A stretch of 64,000 bases of DNA, from assembly GCF_900105615.1 (NCBI RefSeq), contig NZ_LT630003.1, positions 3,162,001 through 3,226,000 of the forward strand, read 5' to 3'. Both the position numbers and the translations under genes were made by a program. Below, in pieces: positions 53,882 to 62,423 of the stretch; within the stretch, counting starts at the first letter, position 1; each line of letters opens with the position of its first letter. The stretch is from Lacrimispora sphenoides JCM 1415. GTDB lineage: Bacteria > Bacillota > Clostridia > Lachnospirales > Lachnospiraceae. The notes beneath the pieces are model-generated. The model was not told where the DNA came from, made no database searches, and saw nothing but the letters and a program-made list of their open reading frames with translations.

Positions 53882-55081
53882 TTAAGGCTGACTCTTCAGT
53901 ACCGCCTCCAGTTTCTCCACCATTTCATTCACATGCTCTTTTTCGATCACCAGCGGAGGAACAAAGCGAATAACATTCGCCCCGGCACTGATGAGCACCA
54001 GATTTTGTTCTAACAGTACCTGGCTCACAATGGGAGCAACCGGCACAGAAAACTCCAGGCCCTGGATCAGCCCGATACCTCTTTGGGAACTTACGATATC
54101 ATACCGGTCCGCCAGGGATTTAAGCTTCTTTGTAAGATACTCTCCCATTTCCTTTACATGGTCCACGATCTTTCTCTTTTCAAACAGTTCCAGCACCTTG
54201 AACGCCGCAGCTGTCACAAAGGGGTTTCCGCCGTAGGTAGTTCCATGGTCGCCGGGGGACATGGCTGTCGCGGCTTTTCCTGCTGCCAGGAATGCACCCA
54301 CTGGCACGCCGTTTCCCAAAGCTTTTGCCACGGTCATCACATCCGGCTTTACACCGTACTTCTGCCAGGCGAACATGGTACCGGTCCGCCCCATTCCGCA
54401 CTGGATCTCATCAAGAATCAGCAGCATGTCATGCTCATCACAAAGTGCTCTTACACCCTTTAAAAATTCCTCGCTGGCCGGATAGATTCCCCCTTCTCCC
54501 TGAACGGTTTCCATGATTATGGCGCAGGTCTTTTCATTCAGCAGGTCTTTTACACTGTCCAGATCATTAAAATCCGCAAATTTTATTCCCGGAAGCAATG
54601 GCTTAAAAGGTTCCTGGTAATGATCATTACCTGTTACGGAAAGAGCTCCAAAGCTCCTGCCGTGAAAAGAATGTTTCATGGCAATGATTTCATGGTCATG
54701 GCCTCCATCCTTATTGTAAGCGTATCTTCTGGCTATCTTTAATGCGCCTTCCACCGCTTCCGTTCCGCTGTTGGTAAAAAACACCTTATCCATGCCCGAG
54801 GCCTTTAAAATCATCTCTCCCGCTTCCACGGCCGGGACATTATAAAATAAATTAGAGGTATGAAGCAGCTTATCCACCTGCTCCTTTAAGGCTTCATTAA
54901 ATTCCGGGTCATTATAGCCCAACCCCATGACAGCGATCCCGGCTCCAAAATCCAGATATTCCTCTCCATCCGTATCATAAAGACGGACACCATCCCCATG
55001 GTCAAAAACAATAGGAAAACGGTTGTAGGTCTTATAAATTTCCGCTTCTGCTTTCTCAATGTATTCCTGCTTGCTTCGCAT
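53882..55081 (-). CDS. argD: Acetylornithine aminotransferase
   Basis: The PLP enzyme of about 399 residues has FLYVDGAG-like features of class III aminotransferases: [53 protein letters not shown] with the PLP lysine in [18 protein letters not shown]. It converts N-acetylglutamate semialdehyde to N-acetylornithine. The ATG at 55081 (AGAGGAG upstream) is preferred; it overlaps argB by 26 bases. It is the last gene of the arg operon and ends at a strong terminator. Confidence 0.95.
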   Translation of the reverse strand: MRSKQEYIEKAEAEIYKTYNRFPIVFDHGDGVRLYDTDGEEYLDFGAGIAVMGLGYNDPEFNEALKEQVDKLLHTSNLFYNVPAVEAGEMILKASGMDKVFFTNSGTEAVEGALKIARRYAYNKDGGHDHEIIAMKHSFHGRSFGALSVTGNDHYQEPFKPLLPGIKFADFNDLDSVKDLLNEKTCAIIMETVQGEGGIYPASEEFLKGVRALCDEHDMLLILDEIQCGMGRTGTMFAWQKYGVKPDVMTVAKALGNGVPVGAFLAAGKAATAMSPGDHGTTYGGNPFVTAAAFKVLELFEKRKIVDHVKEMGEYLTKKLKSLADRYDIVSSQRGIGLIQGLEFSVPVAPIVSQVLLEQNLVLISAGANVIRFVPPLVIEKEHVNEMVEKLEAVLKSQP

Positions 55082-55967
55082 GATAAAAACGCTCCTCTCC
55101 TGCACTCATTATGGCCGTTCCGATCCCCCTGTTCGTGAATATTTCCAAAAGCAGGCAATGGGGAATCCGTCCATCCATGATATGTACCCTGGATACTCCC
55201 TGCTTCATGGCATCGATGCAGTTTTGAAGCTTAGGGAGCATACCTCCTCCCAGCATCCCGCTTTCCACAAATTCCTGGGCTTCAGCCATGGACATTTCCG
55301 AAATAAGGGATTCCTTATTCTGAAAATCCTTATAGACGCCCTCAACATCTGTCAAAAAAGCCAGCTTCTCCGCTTCCATAGCCGTGGCAATGGCACAGGC
55401 TGCATCATCAGCATTGATATTATAGGTTTCAAAATTCTCGTCAAAGCCCACAGGGCATATGATGGGAAGAAAATCCTTTTCCAGTAAATCATATATGATT
55501 TGAGGATCCACCTCTGTAATATCTCCTACAAAACCAATGTCCTCTCCGTTTGAATAGCGTTTCTGGCATTTTAACATCATACCGTCTTTTCCGCTGATTC
55601 CCACGGCTTTTACCCCCAGCTCATTAACCATCTGCACCAGGCTTTTATTGACCCGGTTAAGTACCATCTCTGCGATCTCCATAGTGGGTTCATCGGTTAC
55701 CCGGAGGCCATTGACAAAATGAGGCTCCATGCCTGACTTTTCTACCCACCTGCTGATTTCCTTTCCCCCGCCGTGAACAATGATAGGCTTGAAGCCCACC
55801 AGTTTTAAAAGCACTACATCCTGGATGACCTGCTTTTTCAATTCCTCATCCACCATGGCGCTGCCGCCGTATTTCACTACAATGATTTTGCGGTTGAAAC
55901 GCTGTATATACGGGAGTGCTTCTATCAGTACCTCTGCTTTTTCCATAATGCTATGATCCAGTTGCAT
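55056..55967 (-). CDS. argB: Acetylglutamate kinase
   Basis: The 303-residue kinase shows the amino acid kinase pattern [56 protein letters not shown] and [17 protein letters not shown] NINADDAAC. It phosphorylates N-acetylglutamate. The N-terminal helix ([24 protein letters not shown]) is of the kind linked with hexameric, arginine-inhibited enzymes, so feedback control by arginine is likely. AAAGGAG precedes the ATG. Confidence 0.97.
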   Translation of the reverse strand: MQLDHSIMEKAEVLIEALPYIQRFNRKIIVVKYGGSAMVDEELKKQVIQDVVLLKLVGFKPIIVHGGGKEISRWVEKSGMEPHFVNGLRVTDEPTMEIAEMVLNRVNKSLVQMVNELGVKAVGISGKDGMMLKCQKRYSNGEDIGFVGDITEVDPQIIYDLLEKDFLPIICPVGFDENFETYNINADDAACAIATAMEAEKLAFLTDVEGVYKDFQNKESLISEMSMAEAQEFVESGMLGGGMLPKLQNCIDAMKQGVSRVHIMDGRIPHCLLLEIFTNRGIGTAIMSAGEERFYHAKQAGIH

Positions 55968-56091
55968 ATAAATTTCTCCTTTCCTCTTTCCTGCCTGTTT
56001 TCTGGCAGAGCCCCCCCCGATTTACAGGGCGTGAAGGGATACCAGTATGGTGTTTCCAGACTACGTTTTTGATATACAGGTATTGCCCTTC

Positions 56092-57315
56092 TTATGAACG
56101 GTAATCCGCATTGATCTTCACATAATCAAAGGTCAGGTCGCATCCCCAGGCCGTAGCTGTGGCTTCTCCCAATTTAATATCCGCAGTTGCTGTCACTTCC
56201 GGTTCTGATAAGATCCTGGTGGCTTCCTCTTCACTGTAGGAAAGGGCGACTCCGTTTTCAATGATTTTTAACTTTCCCGCTGCGCTCTCAAAATATAGGT
56301 CCACCTTTTCCGGATCAAACACGGCCCCGGAATAACCCATGGCGCAAAGGATCCTGCCCCAGTTGGCATCATGGCCGAAAATAGCAGCCTTGGTCAGGCT
56401 GGAGGTGATGACTGATTTTGAAAGGGTCACCGCCTGTTCCTTTGTTTCCGCTCCAACGATCTTTACCTCAAACAATGCAGTACAGCCTTCCCCATCGCCT
56501 GCCATTTTCTTAGCAAGAACTTCATTAATGAAATTAAGCGCCATGCAAAATGCTTCATAATCCTCGTTCTTTGTCCGGATCTCTTCATTCCCCGCCATAC
56601 CGTTTGCAAGAAGGAGCACGGTGTCATTCGTGGAGGTGTCCCCATCCACGGAAATCATGTTGTAGGTATCTTTGATGTCCTCTCTTAAGGCTTCCTGCAA
56701 AAGCTCTTTGGAAATAGCCGCATCCGTGGTAACAAAGCTTAACATGGTACACATGTCGGGATGGATCATTCCGGAGCCCTTGCACATGCCGCCCATGGTA
56801 ATGGTCTTTCCTCCGGTTTCAAATTGAACTGCAACTTCTTTCTTTACCGTATCCGTAGTCATAATGGCTATGGCCGCTGCCGTCCCGCTTTCCTCACTGC
56901 CGTCAAGAGCAGGCACCATGGCTTTCACTCCTGCCACAATCCGGTCCATAGGAAGCTGCTTCCCGATCACACCGGTAGACGCCACCAGTACGGAACTGAC
57001 AGGGATAGATAGGCTATCCGCCGCCGCCTCTGCTGTTTCCATACAGTAACGAAGCCCTTCCTCTCCGGTACAGGCATTGGCGATACCCGCATTGACAACA
57101 ACTGCCTGAGCGCATGGGGAATTTTCCACAATGACCTTATCCCATTTTACAGGGGCTGCTTTTACAATATTGGTGGTAAAGGTTCCTGCTGCCTTACAGG
57201 GCACCTCGCTGTAAATCATCGCCATGTCTTTTCTGTCTTTATATTTAATTCCCGCTGCTGTAGATGCTGCCTTAAATCCTTTTGCCGCGGTTACTCCGCC
57301 GTCTATCTGTTTCAT
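56092..57315 (-). CDS. argJ: Glutamate N-acetyltransferase/ornithine acetyltransferase
   Basis: The 407-residue protein shows the ArgJ signatures VAAKGFKAASTAAGIKYKDRKD-like start, GTFTTNIVKAAPV, VNAGIANACTG and the self-cleavage region (AIMTTDTVKKEVAV) where a threonine becomes the new N-terminus. It recycles the acetyl group from N-acetylornithine to glutamate. It starts one base after the ACT gene, indicating coupling. In the 124 bases after it no gene is seen. Confidence 0.97.
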   Translation of the reverse strand: MKQIDGGVTAAKGFKAASTAAGIKYKDRKDMAMIYSEVPCKAAGTFTTNIVKAAPVKWDKVIVENSPCAQAVVVNAGIANACTGEEGLRYCMETAEAAADSLSIPVSSVLVASTGVIGKQLPMDRIVAGVKAMVPALDGSEESGTAAAIAIMTTDTVKKEVAVQFETGGKTITMGGMCKGSGMIHPDMCTMLSFVTTDAAISKELLQEALREDIKDTYNMISVDGDTSTNDTVLLLANGMAGNEEIRTKNEDYEAFCMALNFINEVLAKKMAGDGEGCTALFEVKIVGAETKEQAVTLSKSVITSSLTKAAIFGHDANWGRILCAMGYSGAVFDPEKVDLYFESAAGKLKIIENGVALSYSEEEATRILSEPEVTATADIKLGEATATAWGCDLTFDYVKINADYRS

Positions 57316-57316
57316 A

Positions 57317-57709
57317 TCAGTTTTCCTCCTTTGTTCCTGTGACCGTATACCCTGCGGCCTCCAGATGATTCAAAGCCTTTTCGTAATTTTCCTTTTTCAC
57401 AAGAATGTAATCTGTATTAAATGTAGAAACTGCAAAAATTCCGATTCCATGATCTGCCAGTACCGTTGATATTTTTGATAAAATTCCGATAAGGGAAAAA
57501 TCCAGGATTCCTTCTATTCGGAATGCCAAAAAACCATCCTCCCGCTCCGCGGCATTTTGGGGAACTGAGGAAGTTTCGCATACCAGCGACAGCTCCTCGT
57601 CTGTCTTTCCCAGAAACCAGAATCCGGAGGTTATGTCAAGTGTTCCTATGTCCGCTGGACCAGACAGCTTACACACGGAAAATTCTGCAGATATTTTTTT
57701 TAAATTCAT
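57317..57709 (-). CDS. ACT-domain protein (CASTOR/POLLUX-related)
   Basis: The 130-residue protein is made of two ACT-like modules. The C-terminal one has LIGILSKISTVLADHGIGIFAVSTFNTDYILVKKENYEKALNHLEAAG. The STFxTDYILV motif resembles that of the CASTOR-type ACT proteins, whose human member senses arginine. Its place in the middle of an arginine operon, directly before argJ, suggests an amino acid sensor or regulatory partner for an Arg enzyme. No DNA-binding domain is present, so any control must be by protein contact. Confidence 0.85.
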   Translation of the reverse strand: MNLKKISAEFSVCKLSGPADIGTLDITSGFWFLGKTDEELSLVCETSSVPQNAAEREDGFLAFRIEGILDFSLIGILSKISTVLADHGIGIFAVSTFNTDYILVKKENYEKALNHLEAAGYTVTGTKEEN

Positions 57710-57723
57710 CTCATTTCCCTCAC

Positions 57724-58170
57724 TTAATCAACAAAATTTACGGAGTTAACCTCATTTAGGTTAAAATCGTAATAATTAATATCATTGCGGTATGTCCAGC
57801 CGGACTTGCTCCAGAATTCATTTCCCACAGTATTGGACTTAAAAGCAATTAGGTTTACCTTGCTGATCCCTTCTTTTTGCAGCCGTTTCATTGCTTCCAG
57901 AGCCATTTTATGTCCTACTCCATTCTGTCGGTATTCCTCTGCCACACAAACATGATACATACAGCCCCGCCGCCCGTCATGCCCGCATAGGATGGATCCT
58001 ATGATAATTCCGTCCTCTTCTGCCACCACGCTGGTTTGGGGATTTCTCTTCAAAAACTTTTCCACGCCTTCTCTTGAATCGTCTACCGTACGGATTCCAA
58101 ATCCTTTGATTCCTGTCCACAGCTTATGCACCTGGTAATAATCCTCCAATGTCATGGTACGAAGTATCAT
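57724..58170 (-). CDS. GNAT acetyltransferase in the arg operon (YpeA-like)
   Basis: The 148-residue GNAT begins MILRTMTLEDYYQVHKLW and has the acetyl-CoA loop EEYRQNGVGHKMALEAM. It closely resembles YpeA-type acetyltransferases. Its position between argC and argJ allows a role as a stand-alone N-acetylglutamate synthase, but a protein or other small-molecule acceptor is equally possible from sequence. It is 14 bases before the ACT gene. Confidence 0.82.
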   Translation of the reverse strand: MILRTMTLEDYYQVHKLWTGIKGFGIRTVDDSREGVEKFLKRNPQTSVVAEEDGIIIGSILCGHDGRRGCMYHVCVAEEYRQNGVGHKMALEAMKRLQKEGISKVNLIAFKSNTVGNEFWSKSGWTYRNDINYYDFNLNEVNSVNFVD

Positions 58171-58255
58171 ATATACTCTCCTTATCCCCTTTTATTATCG
58201 CGCCTATTGAATTATGCGGCTGTTTCTTTCCTGACTCAGCCTTCACTCATACCCC

Positions 58256-59296
58256 TTACGGGAACAGAGGAATGAGCTTAAGCCCTTTATTCTCCGGCAG
58301 TCCAAACAGGATATTCATGTTTTGCACCGCCTGTCCTGCGGCTCCCTTTACCAGATTATCCATAGCACCCATCATGATTACCCGGTTAGTTCTTGGATCA
58401 ATCTTGAAATTCACATCCACAAAATTGCTTCCTTCCACCCATTTGGTCTGGGGGACCACATCCTTTTCCAGAACCCGGATAAAGTATTCTTTAGAATAAT
58501 ATTTATCATAGACCGCTTTTACTTCCTCATAAGAAACTGACTTGGTGAGGGCCGCATAGGACGTTATGAGAATGCCCCGGTTCATGGGAACCAGATGAGG
58601 GGTAAAGCTTATGGTGACCGGACGGTCCGCCCCATAGGATAACTGCTCCTCAATTTCCGGAGTGTGTCTGTGAACGCCTATGCCGTAAGCCTTTATGTTT
58701 TCATTGACCTCACAGTATAAGTTATCCACCTTGGCTCCTCTTCCGGCACCGGAGGTTCCTGACTTGGCATCAATGATGATTGTGCTGGGGTCAATGAGCC
58801 CTTCCTTTACCAGAGGATAAATGGATAGAGTGGAGCAGGTAGGATAACAGCCTGGATTGGCGATGAGTCTGGCATTCTTAATTTTCTCCCGGTTGATTTC
58901 CGGTAGTCCGTATACTGCTTCCTTTATAAACTGAGGTGTCTTGTGCTCCATCTTATACCATTCTTCATAGACAGCCACATCCTTGATCCGGTAATCTGCG
59001 CTTAAATCAATCACCTTTGTCTTACTTAAAATCTCCTCATTCATAAGAGATGCGCAAAAACCCTGAGGCGTCGCCGTAAAAATTACATCTGCGATTTCAG
59101 CCAGGGCCTCCACATTATCATCCCGGCAGGAATCGTCCACAATCTGAAACATGTTTTGGTAAATAGAAGCGTATTTCTGATCTACATAGCTTTTTGATCC
59201 GTACCACAGGATCTCTATATCGTCTCTCTGTAGCAAAAGTCTTGCAAGCTCGCCGCCTGCATATCCGGTGGATCCTATTATTCCTGCCTTAATCAT
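58256..59296 (-). CDS. argC: N-acetyl-gamma-glutamyl-phosphate reductase
   Basis: The 346-residue dehydrogenase has the NADP-binding GIIGSTGYAGGELARLL and the active-site cysteine motif ANPGCYPT. GIGVHRHTPEIEEQL carries the catalytic histidine region. It reduces acetylglutamyl phosphate to the semialdehyde. Two ATGs (59302, 59296) are close; the second has AAGGAG eight bases upstream and matches the family start. It heads the argC-GNAT-ACT-argJBD operon. Confidence 0.96.
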   Translation of the reverse strand: MIKAGIIGSTGYAGGELARLLLQRDDIEILWYGSKSYVDQKYASIYQNMFQIVDDSCRDDNVEALAEIADVIFTATPQGFCASLMNEEILSKTKVIDLSADYRIKDVAVYEEWYKMEHKTPQFIKEAVYGLPEINREKIKNARLIANPGCYPTCSTLSIYPLVKEGLIDPSTIIIDAKSGTSGAGRGAKVDNLYCEVNENIKAYGIGVHRHTPEIEEQLSYGADRPVTISFTPHLVPMNRGILITSYAALTKSVSYEEVKAVYDKYYSKEYFIRVLEKDVVPQTKWVEGSNFVDVNFKIDPRTNRVIMMGAMDNLVKGAAGQAVQNMNILFGLPENKGLKLIPLFP

Positions 59297-59426
59297 ATTC
59301 ATCTCTCCTTATATTTTTTCATAGGTTATCTGTTTTTTATTTCTGCCGGTTTTTGGCATTTTATACCTTATTTATACAGGCTCTTCCGTTAAAAAGAACG
59401 TCTTTCCAGATTTTTCTATAACTGAT

Positions 59427-59463
59427 AGTTCATAATTATACATTAATAGCGTATAATATGCAA
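59427..59463. promoter_or_regulatory. Overlapping divergent argC and argG promoters with an ARG box
   Basis: Plus strand argG promoter: TTCATA (59429-59434), TATAAT (59452-59457), spacer 17. Minus strand argC promoter: TTGCAT (59458-59463), TATAAT (59435-59440), spacer 17. The two overlap. An ARG box on the minus strand (TGTATAATTATGAA, 59429-59442) matches the ArgR consensus TGnATwwwwATnCA at 13 of 14 positions and covers the argC -10 and argG -35. Confidence 0.8.
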
Positions 59464-59569
59464 GTTTTTTTTATATTTTTTATTTTACCCTTGCATTTTT
59501 CATGGTTTAGGTGTATATTTATGAAAGTTCAATGAAAAAAATCCATTTAAAATCGAGGAGGATCTATAA

Positions 59570-60796
59570 ATGAAAGAGAAAGTTATTTTAGCCTATTCCG
59601 GCGGTCTTGATACCACAGCCATTATCCCGTGGTTAAAGGAAAATTTTGATTATGAGGTAATCTGCTGCTGCATCGACTGCGGTCAGGGAAATGAATTAGA
59701 CGGTTTAGAGGAACGAGCAAAATTATCCGGTGCTACCAAATTATATGTTGAAAATCTGGTTGATGACTTCTGCGACAATTACATCATTCCATGTGTGCAG
59801 GCAAATGCGGTTTATGAAAACAAATACTTATTAGGAACATCCATGGCACGTCCGGCCATTGCAAAGAGGCTGGTGGAAATCGCAAGGAAAGAAGGCGCTA
59901 CCGCCATCTGTCACGGCGCTACGGGTAAAGGAAACGACCAGATCCGTTTTGAGTTGGGAATCAAGGCTCTGGCTCCTGATTTAAAGATCATTGCTCCATG
60001 GCGTATGACCGATGTATGGACCATGCAGTCCCGCGAGGATGAGATTGAATACTGCAAGCAGCACGGAATCGACCTTCCTTTCTCTGCTGACAACAGCTAC
60101 AGCCGTGACCGTAACTTATGGCACATCAGCCATGAAGGCCTGGAGCTTGAAGATCCGGCAAACGAACCTAACTATGACCATTTATTAGTACTGGGTGTAT
60201 CTCCTGAAAAGGCTCCGAATGAGGGAGAATATGTGACCATGACCTTTGAAAAGGGTATCCCTACCAGCGTCAATGGGGAAAAGATGAAAGTTTCTGATAT
60301 CATTACCAAGTTAAATGAATTGGGCGGCAAGCATGGTGTCGGCATCGTGGATATCGTGGAAAACCGGGTTGTGGGAATGAAATCCCGCGGCGTTTATGAA
60401 ACTCCCGGCGGAACCATTCTTCTTGAGGCTCATCAGCAATTAGAGGAATTGGTCTTAGACCGTGCTACGATGGAAGTGAAGAAAGATATGGGCAATAAAT
60501 TTGCGCAGATCGTTTATGAAGGAAAATGGTTTACCCCCCTGCGTGAAGCAGTTCAGGCATTTGTGGAATCCACACAGAAGTATGTGACCGGAGAAGTAAA
60601 GCTGAAGCTTTATAAGGGTAATATCATTAAGGCCGGAACCACTTCTCCTTATTCCCTGTACAGCGAGTCCCTGGCTTCCTTTACAACAGGCGACTTATAC
60701 GACCACCACGACGCAGATGGCTTCATTACTCTTTTCGGGCTTCCGTTAAAGGTTCGTGCGATGAAGATGCAGGAAATTGAAAAAACAAACAAATAA
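59570..60796 (+). CDS. argG: Argininosuccinate synthase
   Basis: The 408-residue enzyme has the N-type PP-loop AYSGGLDTTAIIPWL, the citrulline/aspartate region GATGKGNDQIRFELGI and ENRVVGMKSRGVYETPGGTILLEAH. It joins citrulline and aspartate to argininosuccinate. GAGGAGG precedes the ATG. It diverges from argC across a compact shared regulatory region. No argH follows; just after the stop there is a run of TAAATAAATAAG and then a terminator. Confidence 0.97.
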   Translation: MKEKVILAYSGGLDTTAIIPWLKENFDYEVICCCIDCGQGNELDGLEERAKLSGATKLYVENLVDDFCDNYIIPCVQANAVYENKYLLGTSMARPAIAKRLVEIARKEGATAICHGATGKGNDQIRFELGIKALAPDLKIIAPWRMTDVWTMQSREDEIEYCKQHGIDLPFSADNSYSRDRNLWHISHEGLELEDPANEPNYDHLLVLGVSPEKAPNEGEYVTMTFEKGIPTSVNGEKMKVSDIITKLNELGGKHGVGIVDIVENRVVGMKSRGVYETPGGTILLEAHQQLEELVLDRATMEVKKDMGNKFAQIVYEGKWFTPLREAVQAFVESTQKYVTGEVKLKLYKGNIIKAGTTSPYSLYSESLASFTTGDLYDHHDADGFITLFGLPLKVRAMKMQEIEKTNK

Positions 60797-60810
60797 ATAA
60801 ATAAATAAGA

Positions 60811-60851
60811 AAAAGGACGTACACAGATACTTGTTTTGTGTACGTCCTTTT
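60811..60851 (+). terminator. Terminator after argG
   Basis: A 15-bp stem (60811-60825 with 60837-60851) with the T-run TTTT within and after the 3' arm. It may also serve the convergent GNAT gene ending at 60878. Confidence 0.9.
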
Positions 60852-60877
60852 ATAGGCTATGAAGCAAATATTTAAAG

Positions 60878-61351
60878 TTAGTCCGCCAGCTCTTTTAAAG
60901 CATTGCCTGTTATCCGGTAAACCGTCCAGTCCTCCATAGGCTCCGCTCCCATGGAACGGTAAAAATCAATGCTGGGTTTATTCCAATCCAGGCACCACCA
61001 TTCCAGCCTGCCGCAGCCCCGTTCCATCGTGATCTCCCCCAGCTTCTTTAATAATGCCTTTCCAATCCCACAGCCTCTGTACTCTGTATTTACGTACAAA
61101 TCTTCCAGATAGATTCCGGCTCTCCCTAAAAATGTGGAAAAGTTATGGAAGAACAATGCGAATCCAACCTCTTTCCCGTCAGCCAGGGCAAAGATCACCT
61201 CAGCTTTCTGCCTGTTAAAAATCCAGTCTTCTAACAGTTCCTCTGTGGCCACCACCTCATCAAGCATCTTTTCGTATTCTGCAAGTTCTTTAATAAATTT
61301 TAATATCAGAGCCGTATCTTTTCTTTCGGCGTATCTGAATGTCAATTCCAT
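60878..61351 (-). CDS. GNAT acetyltransferase (spermidine/spermine acetyltransferase-like)
   Basis: The 157-residue GNAT has FRYAERKDTALILKFIKELAEYEKM, the motif GIYLEDLYVNTEYRGCGIGKALLKKLG (acetyl-CoA loop) and the C-terminal WNKPSIDFYRSMGAEPMEDWTVYR. This pattern is that of SSAT-like GNATs acting on polyamines or thialysine. AGGAAGAG precedes the ATG. It is transcribed alone, next to arginine genes, but a link to polyamines is only suggestive. Confidence 0.88.
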   Translation of the reverse strand: MELTFRYAERKDTALILKFIKELAEYEKMLDEVVATEELLEDWIFNRQKAEVIFALADGKEVGFALFFHNFSTFLGRAGIYLEDLYVNTEYRGCGIGKALLKKLGEITMERGCGRLEWWCLDWNKPSIDFYRSMGAEPMEDWTVYRITGNALKELAD

Positions 61352-61398
61352 TTCTCTTCCTCCTCATCGCAATCTGTTTTTATAGAATACTATAAATC

Positions 61399-62289
61399 CT
61401 ATCTCATTTCCAGTACCCGCTTGATCCTTGGGATCATTTTTTTTGTGTAAAGGTAACCATTTTCCATACACTCTTCCATGCATTCAAAGGTCAAAAGCCC
61501 TGCACCTTTTGGCATGGGCGGCTTTAACAGAAGGATCTCACCTCTGGAACGGCAATCCTTAAGCTCCCTGCTCATAATGGAAAAGGAATGGAATGCAGTC
61601 TCAATGATGGAATAATCGTGAGGCATTTCATATTCTTCTCCAATGTCCACCGCAATGACTCTTCTTTCCCCCGCTGCGATCAAAAGGTCTACAGGAAGAT
61701 TATTCGTCACACCCCCATCCACTAACAGAAAGCCGTTCATCTGCCTTGGCCGGAATACGGCAGGAACTGAGGAACTTGACATCATGATATCACAAAGAAG
61801 TCCGCTCCGCTCCCATTTCACGTGCTCCTGTCTTAATGCGGAAAGGGGAATTTCTTCTGCAAACATGTTTGTAAAGGCTACCGTATCCCCGCTGTTAATA
61901 TCCACAGCCGGAATCAGCAGGCCTTTGCAGCAGTTCCCCTGTATCTCCATCCCATCCGTTAAATCGCAGAGAAAACGCTGAAGCCGGTTCCCTTTTATGA
62001 GCCCTTGAAGCGTTGTCTCCCTTCCCATCAGGAACTGGGGAAGAAATAGGGCAATTCCTAAAATATCCGGATCAATCATGCTTCTGCCATGTTTTATCAG
62101 CCACCGCACCGTTTCCCTCATATCTCCGATTGTCATGCCTGCTGCATAAAGCCCTGCGACAATGCTTCCGGCACTGGCCCCTGCTACCCTGTCGGGAAGA
62201 AGTCCTGCTTCTTCCAGCGCCGATAATACTCCCACATGAGCTGCTCCTCTGGTTCCGCCACCTGCCATCGCCAGTCCATAATCTGCCAT
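61399..62289 (-). CDS. Patatin-like phospholipase (RssA type)
   Basis: The 296-residue protein has the patatin features: oxyanion loop AGGGTRGAAHVGVL, nucleophile elbow GASAGS and the catalytic DGG in LLVDGGVTNNLPVDLL. It is likely a cytoplasmic serine lipase or acyl hydrolase. The ATG at 62289 follows AAGGAG with nine bases spacing; a longer in-frame start is less likely. It lies after the amidase gene on the same strand, separated by a terminator. Confidence 0.9.
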   Translation of the reverse strand: MADYGLAMAGGGTRGAAHVGVLSALEEAGLLPDRVAGASAGSIVAGLYAAGMTIGDMRETVRWLIKHGRSMIDPDILGIALFLPQFLMGRETTLQGLIKGNRLQRFLCDLTDGMEIQGNCCKGLLIPAVDINSGDTVAFTNMFAEEIPLSALRQEHVKWERSGLLCDIMMSSSSVPAVFRPRQMNGFLLVDGGVTNNLPVDLLIAAGERRVIAVDIGEEYEMPHDYSIIETAFHSFSIMSRELKDCRSRGEILLLKPPMPKGAGLLTFECMEECMENGYLYTKKMIPRIKRVLEMR

Positions 62290-62376
62290 GCTTCCATTCT
62301 CCTTGTTGCTCAGCCGCATTTCAGGAAAATGTATGCCATTTCTTTTTCATTTATGCCTAGTCCGGTAAATGCAAAA

Positions 62377-62415
62377 AAGAACAGGCTTTGAGTCAGGCTC
62401 AAAACAACTGTTCTT
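62377..62415 (-). terminator. Terminator after the amidase gene
   Basis: An 8-bp outer stem (62377-62384 with 62408-62415) encloses a second 6-bp stem. On the minus strand it is followed by TTTTTTGC. It lies nine bases after the stop codon of the amidase. Confidence 0.88.
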
Positions 62416-62423
62416 CTTTGAAT

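Noticed and set aside
56011..56018. Run of eight C between argB and argJ considered as a phase-variation tract
   Set aside because: It lies in non-coding DNA with no gene or promoter box at a suitable distance to be switched.
60787..60810. TAAATAAATAAATAAG micro-repeat after argG considered as a regulatory repeat
   Set aside because: It only supplies repeated stop codons before the terminator; no other structure is seen.
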